Shown here: piece after piece, positions 25,182 through 34,980 of the stretch | Numbering within the stretch: position 1 is the first letter of the stretch | How the letters are laid out: the number at the start of each line of letters is the position of its first letter | NCBI GenBank assembly: GCA_017525225.1 | Contig: JAFXTB010000110.1 | Location: 1-64,000 of the forward strand | Length of the DNA stretch: 64,000 bases | Direction of reading: 5' to 3' | Source of the DNA: Kiritimatiellia bacterium | GTDB lineage: Bacteria > Verrucomicrobiota > Kiritimatiellia > RFP12 > UBA1067 | The notes under the pieces: generated by a model | Database searches by the model: none | The model's input: only the letters and a program-made list of their open reading frames with translations | Told to the model about the DNA's origin: nothing | Translations under genes and position numbers: made by a program

Positions 25182-25757
25182 CTACCTGGTGGCCGTGCGG
25201 TCGTTGTAGGCGCCGGTTTCGGTGTTGATGCGGATCGTATCGCCCTCGTTGATGAAAAGAGGCACTGCGCAGACATATCCGCCCTCGACGGTCGCGGGCT
25301 TCGTCACCTTGCCGGATGCCGTGTTGCCCTTGACGCCAGGCTCGACCTTGACGACCTTGCGCTCCACGAGCTGCGGCAGATCCACGCCGATGACCCTGTC
25401 GTTGAAGAACAGGGCCTTCACCTCCATCTCGTCCATGAGGAAGTACTTCTTGTCGCCCATCACTTCCGCTGATACACGTATCTCCTCGAAGTTCTCGTCG
25501 GTGAACACGAACGCGGTGCCGTCGTCGTACGAGAATGTGACGTTGCGCTGCAGCAGCTCCGGACGCTCGAACTTGTCGCCCGAACGGTAGCTGCGGCTCA
25601 TGCCGCCGCCCGTGATCATGTTGCGCAGCTTGCAGTTGTAGATGGCCTGCCCCTTCCCCGGCTTGGAGAAATCGAACTCCGTGATCTCCCACGGTTCCCC
25701 GTCGATCAGCAGTTTTACGCCCTTGTGCAGCTCGCCCGCACCGATAACATCAGCCAT
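25182..25757 (-). CDS. efp: Elongation factor P
   Basis: 191 residues. Three beta domains; domain I tip loop SKPGKGQA with Lys35, the position that is modified in many bacteria, so the residue needed for polyproline rescue is present. The C-terminal domain ends GDTIRINTETGAYNDR. It starts at ATG 25757 after AAGGAG. The secreted repeat proteins nearby contain few polyproline runs, so context says little. It heads a closely spaced gene series (galE, UDG-like, lysA, MFS, eda). Confidence 0.97.
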   Translation of the reverse strand: MADVIGAGELHKGVKLLIDGEPWEITEFDFSKPGKGQAIYNCKLRNMITGGGMSRSYRSGDKFERPELLQRNVTFSYDDGTAFVFTDENFEEIRVSAEVMGDKKYFLMDEMEVKALFFNDRVIGVDLPQLVERKVVKVEPGVKGNTASGKVTKPATVEGGYVCAVPLFINEGDTIRINTETGAYNDRTATR

Positions 25758-25790
25758 TGTTTGCTCCTTATTGTTTTAAAGACGGCTAAT

Positions 25791-25819
25791 AGTGTACCAA
25801 AAACCCGTCCATCGGGCAA
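25791..25819 (-). promoter_or_regulatory. Promoter for efp
   Basis: Sense TTGCCC, 17 bases, TACACT with TGG in front (extended -10). The leader contains AAGGAG before the efp ATG. Confidence 0.6.
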
Positions 25820-25918
25820 TCACCATGTGCCAACTTTTTGGCTTTTGGCCCTTTCCCCGCGACATGTTTTATGATACCATAGGCAAATCCAGCAAGGAAC
25901 CAGAAAGGCATTGTACAA

Positions 25919-27286
25919 ATGGCTGTGAATCGCAGATCTTTTCTCGCCGGAGGCGCGCTTCTCGCGGCCGCCGGCGCAACTGGCCAGGCCGGCGCCGCCG
26001 CCGACAAGGCCGCCACGCCCGCAAACCCGCACGCCGGGCCGGACGGCCGCGCATACACCGTGGGCGAACCATGCCTGCAGGCACCGGCGGAGACGTCGAT
26101 GGGCGTATGCTGGGCGGTATCGCACCTCACCAACGGATGGGTCGAATACGGCGAGAAGCCGGACCTCTCCGACGCCCGCATCTCGATATGCGAAGGCGCC
26201 CCCGGCATCACGGGGTTCGACGAGTACTCCGTGCGCGTACGCCTCACGGGCCTCAAACCCGCCACGAGATACCACTACCGCACCGTATCCCAGCAGATCT
26301 TCTACAAGGACAACTACAACCGCGGCTACGGAGAGAAGATCGTCGGCAGCATCCACTCCTTCGAGACGCTCGGCGCCGCCCAGCGCGCGCATTTCTGCGT
26401 CATCAACGACACCCATGCCATGTGGCGGCCGTTCAAGCTGGTCATCGACAAGGTGAAGGAGCTCGCCCCCGCCGCCGTGGTGTGGAACGGTGACGCCTCG
26501 AACCGTACCGAGGACCCCGAGACGGGCGTGGAGATATTCCTCCGTCCCAAGGACAGCGAGGACTTCGCCACCGACATCCCGTACCTGTGGGTCGATGGCA
26601 ACCACGATTTCCGCGGCATCTGGAACCGCTATCTCGACCGTCTCGTGATGACGCGCCTGCCAACCGAACGGGCGGCACGCGACTGGGCGCTCACGCGCAA
26701 CTTCGCTGTACGCCTCGGCGAGATCGCCATGATAGGCCTCGACACCGGCGAGGACAAGCCGGACCGCCACCCCCAGTTCCACGGCCTGGTGGTTGCCGAG
26801 GAGTACCGCCGCGCACAGACCGCCTGGCTCGCAGACGCCCTGGAACGTCCCGACATCAAGGCCGCCCCGTTCGCAGTCGCGTTCCTGCACATCCCGATCT
26901 TCGATTCCGACCCCACCTCGCATCCTGGCGACGTCACCGACAACGGCGGCGGCAAATACAAATCCGACTTCGCCTACTGGCAGAAGCAGTGCAACGAACT
27001 CTGGGCGCCGCTGCTGGAACGCCACGGCGTGCAGCTTGTCATCGCCGCCCACCAGCATTGCTACCGCTACGACGCCCCCACGGCAGACCGCCCCTGGGCG
27101 CAGATCGTCGGCGGCGGCCCGGATCTCGGGATGGTCGGCCGGGGTGAAAAGCGCCGCAAGGACGAAAGCAGGTTCCCCACAGTCATCGAGGGCAAGGTTG
27201 AAGGCGGCAAGCTCGTTGTGACGGCGCACGACGTCTTCAACAAGCGCGTCGCCGGCAGGTTCGAGTACAATCCACGCAGGGTCTGA
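25919..27286 (+). CDS. Tat-exported metallophosphatase, purple acid phosphatase-like
   Basis: 455 residues. Twin-arginine signal NRRSFLAGGALLAAAGA. Residues about 40-145 form a fibronectin-III-like domain (YSVRVRLTGLKPATRYHYRT), as at the N terminus of purple acid phosphatases. A calcineurin-like metal site follows: INDTH, WNGD, DGNHDF, FLHIP and AAHQHCYRYD. The substrate is a phosphoester or nucleotide; exact identity unknown. It starts at ATG 25919 after GAAAGG and its stop overlaps the radical SAM start (TGATG), so the two form an operon. Confidence 0.85.
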   Translation: MAVNRRSFLAGGALLAAAGATGQAGAAADKAATPANPHAGPDGRAYTVGEPCLQAPAETSMGVCWAVSHLTNGWVEYGEKPDLSDARISICEGAPGITGFDEYSVRVRLTGLKPATRYHYRTVSQQIFYKDNYNRGYGEKIVGSIHSFETLGAAQRAHFCVINDTHAMWRPFKLVIDKVKELAPAAVVWNGDASNRTEDPETGVEIFLRPKDSEDFATDIPYLWVDGNHDFRGIWNRYLDRLVMTRLPTERAARDWALTRNFAVRLGEIAMIGLDTGEDKPDRHPQFHGLVVAEEYRRAQTAWLADALERPDIKAAPFAVAFLHIPIFDSDPTSHPGDVTDNGGGKYKSDFAYWQKQCNELWAPLLERHGVQLVIAAHQHCYRYDAPTADRPWAQIVGGGPDLGMVGRGEKRRKDESRFPTVIEGKVEGGKLVVTAHDVFNKRVAGRFEYNPRRV

Positions 27287-28197
27287 TGTCCGGGAATGTG
27301 CCTTTCGCCGCGCCACGCGTGCTGGCATGGGAAGTGACACGCCGATGTCCGCTTCGATGCAGGCACTGCCGTGCCGCCGCGACGTCCACCGCCAGCGCCG
27401 AAGAACTGTCGACCGCCGAGTGCCTGCGGGTGATCGATTCGCTCGATGGCACCATGGTGATCTGGACCGGTGGCGAACCGATGCTCCGGCAGGATATCCT
27501 CGAGCTTGTCGCCCACGCCACCTCGCGCGGACTTAGAAGCGTGATGGCGCCGTGCGGCATGCTCGTGACGGAAGAGCGTCTCGCCGCACTCAGGTCGGCG
27601 GGCGTCATGGCATGCTCCTTCTCGCTTGACGGTCCAGATGCCGCCTCGCACGACGCCTTCCGCGGAGTCAAGGGCGCCTACGGAAACGTGGTGGAGGCAA
27701 TGGCCGTGGCGAAACGCATCGGCATGCCGTTCCAGGTCAACACAACGGTCTCCACGCTGAACATCGGCAGACTCGATGCCATATACGACCGCGCGCTGGA
27801 GCTTGGCGCGACGAAGCTGGATCTGTTCTTCCTCGTGCCGGTGGGGCGCGGTCGTGAAATCGCCAGCTACGCCCTCTCGGAGGAGCAGACGAGAACCGTC
27901 CTAGACTGGTGCTTCCGCAAGGCGGTGGAGGGTCCGCTCGCCATAAAGGAGACATGCTGCCCTTCCGCGCCTGCCTATTGGGCGAGATGCGGCTCGCCAG
28001 GGCCGCGTCCATCGGGATGCCTGGGTGGTCGCGGATTCGCCTTCCTCTCGCATGTGGGCGATCTGCAGACCTGCGGGTTCATCGACGTGCCTTGCGGCAA
28101 CATCCGCGACTTTGACCTGGACTTCAAGGCGCTCATCGCCGCGGCCTCCAATCCGCTCGGCACTACGGGAACATGCCGCCAGGCATGCATGCGCTGA
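27286..28197 (+). CDS. Radical SAM enzyme, AhbD/NirJ-like, shortened C terminus
   Basis: 303 residues. N-terminal radical SAM cluster motif CPLRCRHC (C-x3-C-x2-C), WTGGEPMLR (GGE motif), SFSLDGPDAASHD, and FFLVPVGRGREIA, a combination typical of the NirJ/AhbD/PqqE branch. A second Cys-rich region follows (GCLGGRGFAFLSHVGDLQTC, then GFIDVPCGN), consistent with an auxiliary cluster. The C terminus stops at GTCRQACMR, whereas relatives usually continue into C-x2-C...CGGCR, so it may be shortened. The substrate is not known. Overlap with the Tat phosphatase gene suggests a joint function. Confidence 0.8.
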   Translation: MSGNVPFAAPRVLAWEVTRRCPLRCRHCRAAATSTASAEELSTAECLRVIDSLDGTMVIWTGGEPMLRQDILELVAHATSRGLRSVMAPCGMLVTEERLAALRSAGVMACSFSLDGPDAASHDAFRGVKGAYGNVVEAMAVAKRIGMPFQVNTTVSTLNIGRLDAIYDRALELGATKLDLFFLVPVGRGREIASYALSEEQTRTVLDWCFRKAVEGPLAIKETCCPSAPAYWARCGSPGPRPSGCLGGRGFAFLSHVGDLQTCGFIDVPCGNIRDFDLDFKALIAAASNPLGTTGTCRQACMR

Positions 28198-28212
28198 GCG
28201 CGACAGGGCGCC

Positions 28213-29991
28213 TCAGAACCGCCGCCAGCCGCCGGCAGCGACGGTCTGGCCCTTGTAGGAGTAGGGCCTGCCGGAACGGTTCACCACGGTCTCCGCACCG
28301 CCGGCATACACGGTGAGCGCGACACCCGGCGCAAGCTGGCGATGATCCTCCATGAACTCGAACTGCAGGTCGGAAAGCTTCGCGAACTCGTCCGCACCCT
28401 GCTTTATCCTGGCGATGGACTCCGCCATCTCCGCGGTCGTTCCCGCCACGAGGTCCTCATGTCCCATCCATTCCATGCCGGTCATGTAGTCCGAATAGAG
28501 GTAGAACATCGGCCGCCCGCCGAACTCCACCATCGAAAGACGGTTCGCGTTCGGCTTGATCGTGTAGTTCGTGCATGCGGCGAACGGCATGGAAAGGATG
28601 ATGCCGTGGTATACGAGCTGCCACATCGGCACCATGCGCGTCACGAGCGGCGGCAGCTTCGCCAGGGCGGGATCGGCATAGCTGGCGTAGAGGCAGAAGT
28701 CGTAGTCGCCCGCGCAGAAGTCGTAGGGGCCTTCGGACGCGGCGCCGCCCATCAGCTCCCGCGCGTACGCAAGCGTGCGCCCCAGGTGGCGCGCTGAATC
28801 CCTGCGCGTGCAAGGATGGCGGGGATCGTGGCAGATCGGCGGACGCCCGATCGTTATCACGTCGATGTAGTGCAGTCCCCTGAACCCGAGCGCGGCTATC
28901 TTGTTGAGGTCCTTCAGCACGAACCTCTCCCATGCACGCTGGGGGCAGAGCTTGTAGGTGGTACCGCCCGACCATACGTACTTGCTGCCCTTGTTGGATA
29001 CGACCCTGCCGCCCGCATCCTTGCACATGTCCGCCATGTCGAAGCAGTCGGCGACGGAATATGCGTCCGTATGGTTGTTGTGAAGCACGATTCGGTAGCC
29101 GAGCGACTGCGCCGACGCCACCAGGCGGCGCATTGCAGCTTCGCCGCCCAGCTGCGGCTCAACCGGCCATATCTGGGGGTAGCGCCCGTCGTGGCCGCGG
29201 AACTTCCAGCCGACGAGGCAGAACTCCGCCGGACCGATCCCCGCCTTGGCGCAGCCGCGCACAAAGTCGTTCACCTTGTCGAACGTCATGGCCACGGTGA
29301 GCGGCGGCTCGTTGAAGTCGTTCTGCTCCGGCACTGGCGAAGGCGCCGGCTTCCACGACTGGCGCACACGCACCTCTATCGAGGTGGAGATGTACGCGAG
29401 GTCCGGCTGGGCGGCGAGCCGCGCGCGGATCGGCTTCACGGCGCCGGCGGCGAGCCGGTGTGCGCGGTAGACCCTGGCCATGTCGGGATACTCCGCGGAT
29501 TCCGGAAGGAACGTCCAGTCCAGCGCCACATCCTCGTAGGGGCGTTCCCTGTCGAACGAAAAGCAGGTCGACACGACATATTCGCCGCCCTTCACGTCGG
29601 CACGGATGGAATAGTCCAGCTCCATCCCCTTCACCTCGCACACGAACGTGCGGCGAGGGGTCTTCATCCCCCAGAACGCCATCGGCGGACTGGCGAGGTT
29701 GTAGGAGCCGGCATCAGATGTGAATTCGCCGACCATGCCGTCCGGGAACGCGAAGTAGCCCTTCTCCCCTTTGCGGGCGCGGGCGAAGGGTGGTACGACA
29801 TACAGCACGTCCACGCCTTCCAGCTCCGATCGCGGGATGACGAGGGACATCCCGTCTTCACGCGGCGTGGCGGACATGGTCCTGGTCTCCCTCACTCCGC
29901 CACGGCGGAACGTCACCTCCACGTCCACATCCGCGCACCATGCGGAGGATGCCAGAAGCGCCGCCGCAAAAACCGTCGTAAAACCATTCAT
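28213..29991 (-). CDS. Secreted DUF5696-type glycosidase-like protein
   Basis: 592 residues with signal peptide MNGFTTVFAAALLASSAWCA. An N-terminal beta domain (to about residue 215) precedes a TIM-barrel-like region (VGWKFRGHDGRYPQIWPVEP, RIVLHNNHTDAYSVAD, GLHYIDVITIGRPPICHDP). This matches DUF5696 proteins, which are related to GH101-like endo-alpha-N-acetylgalactosaminidases. Asp/Glu residues such as D in YIDVIT could be catalytic, but I cannot assign them. It is 48 bases after wecB and convergent with the radical SAM gene. Confidence 0.75.
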   Translation of the reverse strand: MNGFTTVFAAALLASSAWCADVDVEVTFRRGGVRETRTMSATPREDGMSLVIPRSELEGVDVLYVVPPFARARKGEKGYFAFPDGMVGEFTSDAGSYNLASPPMAFWGMKTPRRTFVCEVKGMELDYSIRADVKGGEYVVSTCFSFDRERPYEDVALDWTFLPESAEYPDMARVYRAHRLAAGAVKPIRARLAAQPDLAYISTSIEVRVRQSWKPAPSPVPEQNDFNEPPLTVAMTFDKVNDFVRGCAKAGIGPAEFCLVGWKFRGHDGRYPQIWPVEPQLGGEAAMRRLVASAQSLGYRIVLHNNHTDAYSVADCFDMADMCKDAGGRVVSNKGSKYVWSGGTTYKLCPQRAWERFVLKDLNKIAALGFRGLHYIDVITIGRPPICHDPRHPCTRRDSARHLGRTLAYARELMGGAASEGPYDFCAGDYDFCLYASYADPALAKLPPLVTRMVPMWQLVYHGIILSMPFAACTNYTIKPNANRLSMVEFGGRPMFYLYSDYMTGMEWMGHEDLVAGTTAEMAESIARIKQGADEFAKLSDLQFEFMEDHRQLAPGVALTVYAGGAETVVNRSGRPYSYKGQTVAAGGWRRF

Positions 29992-30039
29992 CGCAGACCT
30001 CCCTTACCTACTCCTTGACGGACCTCGTCCTGCATCCAT

Positions 30040-31182
30040 TCAATCCCCAGACCTGGCCAGTATGCCGGCGATGCGCTCCGCGGTGTGGCCGTCCCAGAGC
30101 TCAGGCCGCATCGCGCGCCGTTCGGCGTCGATCTGGCTCCGGTATGCCTCGCGCATCCTGTCCACGGCGTTGCCTACCAGTATGGACGCGCCGCCATTCT
30201 CCATCAGCGTCACGGGGCGTTCCGTATTCCAGCGCATCGTGAGGCATGGCGTTCCCAGCACGCAGCACTCCTCCTGCAGTCCGCCGGAATCGGTCATGAA
30301 GAGGCGCGCGCCCATGTTGAGCCTTAGCATCGCATGGTAGCCGAGCGGATTAACCAGCACCAGGTTCGGATTTGCCGCAACCTCGTCCCACAGGCCGAAC
30401 TCCATGAGCATCTTGCGCGCACGCGGATGGATCGCCCATACGATCGGCCACTCGCGGCTCACTTCGTCCAGGAAGAACCGCATTGCGGGAACCAGCGTCT
30501 CGCGGCTGTCCACGTTGCTCGGCCGGTGCATGGTCATGGCCACATAGCCGTTGTCGGCGAGGTGCGGCTCTGTGCGCCGCGCCTGTCCATCGATGGCGTT
30601 GTCGCGCACGATGGCGTCGAGATCGAGCGACTCCGCCTTCGAGCGCTCGCGCTCAAGCGTGTCGATCATGATGTTGCCGACGAATCGTATGCGATCCTCC
30701 GGCACGCCCTCCGCGCGCAGGTTGGCGTCGCTCATGCGGTCCGGGGTGAAGAGAAGGTCGCTGAGCCTGTCGGTCACGAGCCTGTTGATCTCCTCCGGCA
30801 TGTCCATGTCGCGGCTGCGGAGTCCGGCCTCGATGTGGGCGCAGCGCACATGCTCCTTCTTGGCCGTGATGGAGCAGGCGCATGTGGCGTTGACGTCGCC
30901 AAGCACCACCACCCAGTCGGGGCGTTCGTCCCTGAGCACCTTCTCGAACGCGATCATGGTGCGGCCCACCTGCTCGGCATGCGTACCGCTGCCGATCTCC
31001 AGGTTTATGTCCGGCGAGGGGATGTCGAGCTCGCGGAAGAACTGCTCGCTCATGCGCACGTCGTAGTGCTGGCCCGTGTGCACCAGCACGTGCCTTACGT
31101 CCGGATACGCCTTCAGCGCCCGGCAGAACGGCGCCACCTTCATGAAGTTCGGCCTTGCGCCGACTACGCTCACTATCTTCAC
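30040..31182 (-). CDS. wecB: UDP-GlcNAc 2-epimerase, non-hydrolysing
   Basis: 380 residues from GTG 31182 (VKIVSVVGARPNFMKVAPF), which overlaps the preceding stop as GTGA. GT-B-like fold with HTGQHYDVRMSEQFF, VLGDVNATCACS, HIEAGLRSRDMDMPEEINR, MTMHRPSNVD, TDSGGLQEEC and RWNTERPVTL. It makes UDP-ManNAc for exopolysaccharide, capsule or O-antigen. It sits in an exopolysaccharide-type gene set. Confidence 0.96.
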   Translation of the reverse strand: MKIVSVVGARPNFMKVAPFCRALKAYPDVRHVLVHTGQHYDVRMSEQFFRELDIPSPDINLEIGSGTHAEQVGRTMIAFEKVLRDERPDWVVVLGDVNATCACSITAKKEHVRCAHIEAGLRSRDMDMPEEINRLVTDRLSDLLFTPDRMSDANLRAEGVPEDRIRFVGNIMIDTLERERSKAESLDLDAIVRDNAIDGQARRTEPHLADNGYVAMTMHRPSNVDSRETLVPAMRFFLDEVSREWPIVWAIHPRARKMLMEFGLWDEVAANPNLVLVNPLGYHAMLRLNMGARLFMTDSGGLQEECCVLGTPCLTMRWNTERPVTLMENGGASILVGNAVDRMREAYRSQIDAERRAMRPELWDGHTAERIAGILARSGD

Positions 31183-33362
31183 AGCACCGCCTCCGTGGCG
31201 CCAGACCTGAGGGCCTTCAGGGCCGCAAACGTGGCGCGCGTCACGTTCGCCAGCTCGTCGAACGGGATCGGCATGGCGCCTCCGCTTCCCACCGCATCCA
31301 GGGTCGCGGCGATCTCCTCCGCGAACCCCTTGCGCTGGCTGCCCTTCAGCCTGCGCCGCCCGAGGCGACCGGAACACGACGTGCTGCAGAAGTTGTCCAT
31401 CGTGGCGGTGGATCCCTCGCCGTGGATTTCGCAGAACTCCTTGGGCTGCGAGGTGTCGCCCAGCGCCACGTATTCCAGCGTGCCCACGCTGCCGTCGGCG
31501 AAAAGCAGATTGACGCTTGCGGAGTCCTCGGGCGTCTCGGCGGCGTTCTGGGTCTGGATGCACATCGCCTGCACCTTCACCACCGGCGCGCCGCAGACGT
31601 ATCGCATGAAGTCTATGAAATGGCACCCTTCGCCGACCAGCCGACCTCCACCAACCTCGGGGTCCTGCAGCCACACGTCCTTCGGCACGGATCCGGCGTT
31701 GACCCGGTAGTGCATCACGAGCGGCAGCGTCCGACGGGCGAAATAATCCCTGATCATCAGGGCATGTGGCGAGAATCTCCGGTTGAAGCCCACCATCACC
31801 CTTTCCAGGCCTGCGCGGGGATTCCCTTCGGAATCACGCAGAAGGCCCTCCAGCTGCCCTTCGTCAAGGCAGAGCGGCTTTTCGCAGAACACGTATCTGC
31901 CGGCGTCGAGCGCCGCCGCGATCTGGCCGGCATGGAGGTTGTGCCGCGTCGTAACCATCACGAGGCTGGTGCCTTCGTCTTTTAGAACCTCCCCCTCGTC
32001 CGTGGTGGCGAATGCGAACCCTTCCTTCCTGCCCGTCTCGCCGCAGCTCATGCCGCTTGCGGTGCAGACGCCGCGAAGGCACGCATGGCCGGACTTCTTG
32101 AGCGTCGGCAGCAGCACCGCCTTGGCGAAATTCCCGCATCCGAGGAACGACACGCCCACCTTGTCCGTCCTTGCGGGAGGCGGCACGGGCCTCCCATCCT
32201 TCCGGTCGAAGTCGATCCTTCTTCCGATGCCGGCACCCTCTCCGGACGGATCCTGCGGATATTCCAGCACGATGCCGAGGTAGGGCTCGGTGCGCTTCAG
32301 CAGAAGCTCGTAGGCGGCAAGGGCGTCGTCGAACTTGAAGCGGTGGGTCACCAGGCGCGACGGCGTAACCTTGCCCTCCGCGACCAGCTGGAGGAACGCC
32401 GCCATGTTGCGCTGCTCCGTCCAGCGGACGTATCCGAACGGATAGTCCACGCCCTGCTCTTCGTAGACAGGATCGTAGCGGCCGGGGCCGTACGAACAGC
32501 TGAGGCGGAAGTCGATCTCCTTCTTGTAGTACTGGTCCCGGGGGAGGTTCATGCCTACAAGCCCCGTGGCTACCACGCGTCCCTTGCGGCGGCATATCTC
32601 CGCGGCCACTGTCACGGGTTCATCGGAATGCGTGGCCGCCGTGATCAGCACCGCATCCACGCCCTGTCCGCCGGAAAATGCCGCCGCCGCCGGAACGAGG
32701 TCCCCGGTCACGGTGCTGTCGCATCCGAGTTCGGCGGCGAGGGCGCATCGGTCCGCTGCCGGATCGAAGCCGATCACGCGGCATCCTGCGGCCTTCAGCA
32801 TCTGCACCGCCAGGATGCCCATGAGGCCTAGCCCTATCACGGCGACCGTCTCGCCCAGGCGTACATCGCATTGGCGCACGCCCTGCATGGCGATCGCACC
32901 CACCGTCGCGCAGCTCGCATCCTCGAAACCCACGCCGTCCGGGATCTTCACAGCGAGATTCCGCGGCACGTAGTCGAATTCGGCGTGGTTCGCAAACCCG
33001 GCGCCGCCGCACGCGACCCTGTCGCCCGCCTGCAGGCCGCTCTCCCTTCCCGCCTCAGCCACAATCCCGGCGCAGGAGTAACCCAGCGGAATGGGCTGGT
33101 CCAGCTTCGCCTGCACCTTTTCAAGCGTCGAAAGGAGACCTTCCGTCTTGATCTTGCGGAGGACCTTCCTCACCTGGTCCGGCATCTGCAGCGCCTTGCC
33201 CACAAGCCCCTTCCTGGCGAACTCCGCCAGCATGCGCTCGGTGCCTGCGCTGACGAAGCTCGCGCAGGTGCGAACCACCGCGCCCCGCGTCCGGCAGAGC
33301 GGCGCGGGTACGTCGGCCAGCCACATCTCGCCAGTCCTAAAGCTTTGCAGAATCTGTTTCAT
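31179..33362 (-). CDS. Fused alcohol dehydrogenase - Gfo/Idh/MocA oxidoreductase
   Basis: 727 residues. Residues 1-360 are a medium-chain dehydrogenase (GYSCAGIVAEAG, ASCATVGAIAMQGVRQ, GETVAVIGLGLMGILAVQM Rossmann motif). Residues about 395-727 are a Gfo/Idh/MocA domain (VGVSFLGCGNFAKAVLLPTL, VMVTTRHNLHAGQIAAALD, VFCEKPLCLDEGQL, GGGRLVGEGCHFIDFMRYV). This fused form is a regular partner of heparinase-II/III-like proteins in exopolysaccharide clusters, as here. The reaction is presumed to be NAD(P)-dependent sugar oxidation or reduction. It overlaps the preceding gene by 26 bases and wecB by 4. Confidence 0.92.
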   Translation of the reverse strand: MKQILQSFRTGEMWLADVPAPLCRTRGAVVRTCASFVSAGTERMLAEFARKGLVGKALQMPDQVRKVLRKIKTEGLLSTLEKVQAKLDQPIPLGYSCAGIVAEAGRESGLQAGDRVACGGAGFANHAEFDYVPRNLAVKIPDGVGFEDASCATVGAIAMQGVRQCDVRLGETVAVIGLGLMGILAVQMLKAAGCRVIGFDPAADRCALAAELGCDSTVTGDLVPAAAAFSGGQGVDAVLITAATHSDEPVTVAAEICRRKGRVVATGLVGMNLPRDQYYKKEIDFRLSCSYGPGRYDPVYEEQGVDYPFGYVRWTEQRNMAAFLQLVAEGKVTPSRLVTHRFKFDDALAAYELLLKRTEPYLGIVLEYPQDPSGEGAGIGRRIDFDRKDGRPVPPPARTDKVGVSFLGCGNFAKAVLLPTLKKSGHACLRGVCTASGMSCGETGRKEGFAFATTDEGEVLKDEGTSLVMVTTRHNLHAGQIAAALDAGRYVFCEKPLCLDEGQLEGLLRDSEGNPRAGLERVMVGFNRRFSPHALMIRDYFARRTLPLVMHYRVNAGSVPKDVWLQDPEVGGGRLVGEGCHFIDFMRYVCGAPVVKVQAMCIQTQNAAETPEDSASVNLLFADGSVGTLEYVALGDTSQPKEFCEIHGEGSTATMDNFCSTSCSGRLGRRRLKGSQRKGFAEEIAATLDAVGSGGAMPIPFDELANVTRATFAALKALRSGATEAVL

Positions 33363-34980
33363 GCACGATGTCCCATTCCAGTTTCACCGGCAGGTCGCCG
33401 GTCCGTTCAAGCACCTCGCAGGTGCCGTCGCATAGTTTACCAAATTCGCATGCCAGCAGGCAATCCTCGCTGTGGGGCGAAAGTCCGTCCGCCGCCACAA
33501 GCGACACCATCGCACACCGCGTCATGTGGAAGCGCGCCGCCACCTTGTGGCAGCCGGCGCCGCCGATCTCGTCGATGCCGTGCAGTCCCTTCGCCGTAAG
33601 CTCCAGCGTGCGCCGATGGGTGAACCCGCGGCGGTCGCGGACTGCCGCAGTCACCCGGCAGGCGGCAACGTCCACCTCCACGGAAAGCGGCGTGGCCCGG
33701 CGCGCCACGCGATGTCCGCCCCATACCTCGCTGGAGTCGAAACCGTCCACGCTCACCGTGTTGTGGGCGGACGTGCCGCGCTGGTAGAGGCGCTGGCCGT
33801 CGACCGCATAGCGGTCGGTGCCGGTATCGGATACGACCTTCCTGCCTTCGCGCCACAGTTCGAAGGTGAGCGAATCCGCATGCGCATGGCCGGGCTGGAA
33901 GTCTGGACCAATCTGGCCGCATTTCACGATGAGCGTCCAGCCGTCCCTGCCCAGTCGCACGTATCCGGAATCCGGGCCATCCCTCCGCGCCGGATCGGCC
34001 GCCACGCCAAGCCGGCGGGCGTAAGACTCAAGCGAAGAAGGCGCAAGGGCGATACCATGGGCGGCATCATTGAACATCGCTATGCGTCCATCCGGTCCCG
34101 TAAGCGTTTCCAGGCCGTGCAGCATCCGCGCGGCGCATCCCCTGAGAAACGCCGCGTCCTCGCACCGTGCGGGATCCGGCGATGTCCCTTCCAGTAGATT
34201 GACGACGTCTAGCAGGTCTTCGAGAATGATGGAATGGTACATCGCGCTCAGTTCGAAATGGATGCCGTCGGAAAGTATCTGCACAGGCAGTTCGCGGCGG
34301 TATATGTCCATGCCCGTACGGTACCAGCGCGCCGCCGCCGTCCCTTCGAGGAAAACGCCGGCAAAGACAAGCGCCTTCGCGTTTGCGAGCAGGTGGTTCG
34401 CCAGCAGGTGGTATTCCAGGCGCCGGGCAAGGCCTGCGGCCTGCATGGCAAGCGACTGCACGACTCGTTCGCGCGTTCCGGCATCCCGGCATGCGGAAAC
34501 TTCGTCTCCAAGCAGCCACTTAACCCAGTTTACGATGCGCAGCGACACAGGGTACGGTTCCCAGCCGCTGCCGCGTCCTGCTGGATTCTCATTGATCCAG
34601 CGCAGCACGAGACCTTCTGTGGCCGCCGCAGGCGGTCGAGGCTCCTGGCGTAGACAGTCGAAGTAATGCAGGTTGTAGCGCCAGAGGCGTCCGCATCCCG
34701 GATCGTCCCAATGCGCCGGCGCATCGATGCGGCGTGTCTCGTTGAGGAAGGTGAAGGTTGACGCGCCATCCCATACGACGCCGCATCGCGGCCATTGGCG
34801 GCGGACCGGTCCGGCGGCCTCCCGTACGGCGGAGGACGGCCGCCAGCCCCTTCCCTTCCATGGCCAGATCCGCCAGCGCTGCCGCCAGAGCCGGTTCCAT
34901 ACCTGGATGGGCCTCAGATGCCGCACTGTGTGCAGGTAGAGCGAAATGCCGTTCAAGCCCAGACCTCCGCCATCATGCAT
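33337..34980 (-). CDS. Heparinase II/III family protein
   Basis: 547 residues, no clear signal peptide. An (alpha/alpha)-toroid (residues about 110-320: WEPYPVSLRIVNWVKWLLG, EYHLLANHLLANAKALVFAG, HFELSAMYHSIILEDLLDV) is followed by the heparinase beta-sandwich (FQPGHAHADSLTFELWREGR with the His motif, then GTDRYA, RGTSAHNTVSVDG). Family members are polysaccharide lyases; those beside WecB and the fused oxidoreductase are usually thought to trim or shape an exported polysaccharide. It abuts the lpxI stop codon. Confidence 0.92.
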   Translation of the reverse strand: MHDGGGLGLNGISLYLHTVRHLRPIQVWNRLWRQRWRIWPWKGRGWRPSSAVREAAGPVRRQWPRCGVVWDGASTFTFLNETRRIDAPAHWDDPGCGRLWRYNLHYFDCLRQEPRPPAAATEGLVLRWINENPAGRGSGWEPYPVSLRIVNWVKWLLGDEVSACRDAGTRERVVQSLAMQAAGLARRLEYHLLANHLLANAKALVFAGVFLEGTAAARWYRTGMDIYRRELPVQILSDGIHFELSAMYHSIILEDLLDVVNLLEGTSPDPARCEDAAFLRGCAARMLHGLETLTGPDGRIAMFNDAAHGIALAPSSLESYARRLGVAADPARRDGPDSGYVRLGRDGWTLIVKCGQIGPDFQPGHAHADSLTFELWREGRKVVSDTGTDRYAVDGQRLYQRGTSAHNTVSVDGFDSSEVWGGHRVARRATPLSVEVDVAACRVTAAVRDRRGFTHRRTLELTAKGLHGIDEIGGAGCHKVAARFHMTRCAMVSLVAADGLSPHSEDCLLACEFGKLCDGTCEVLERTGDLPVKLEWDIVHETDSAKL

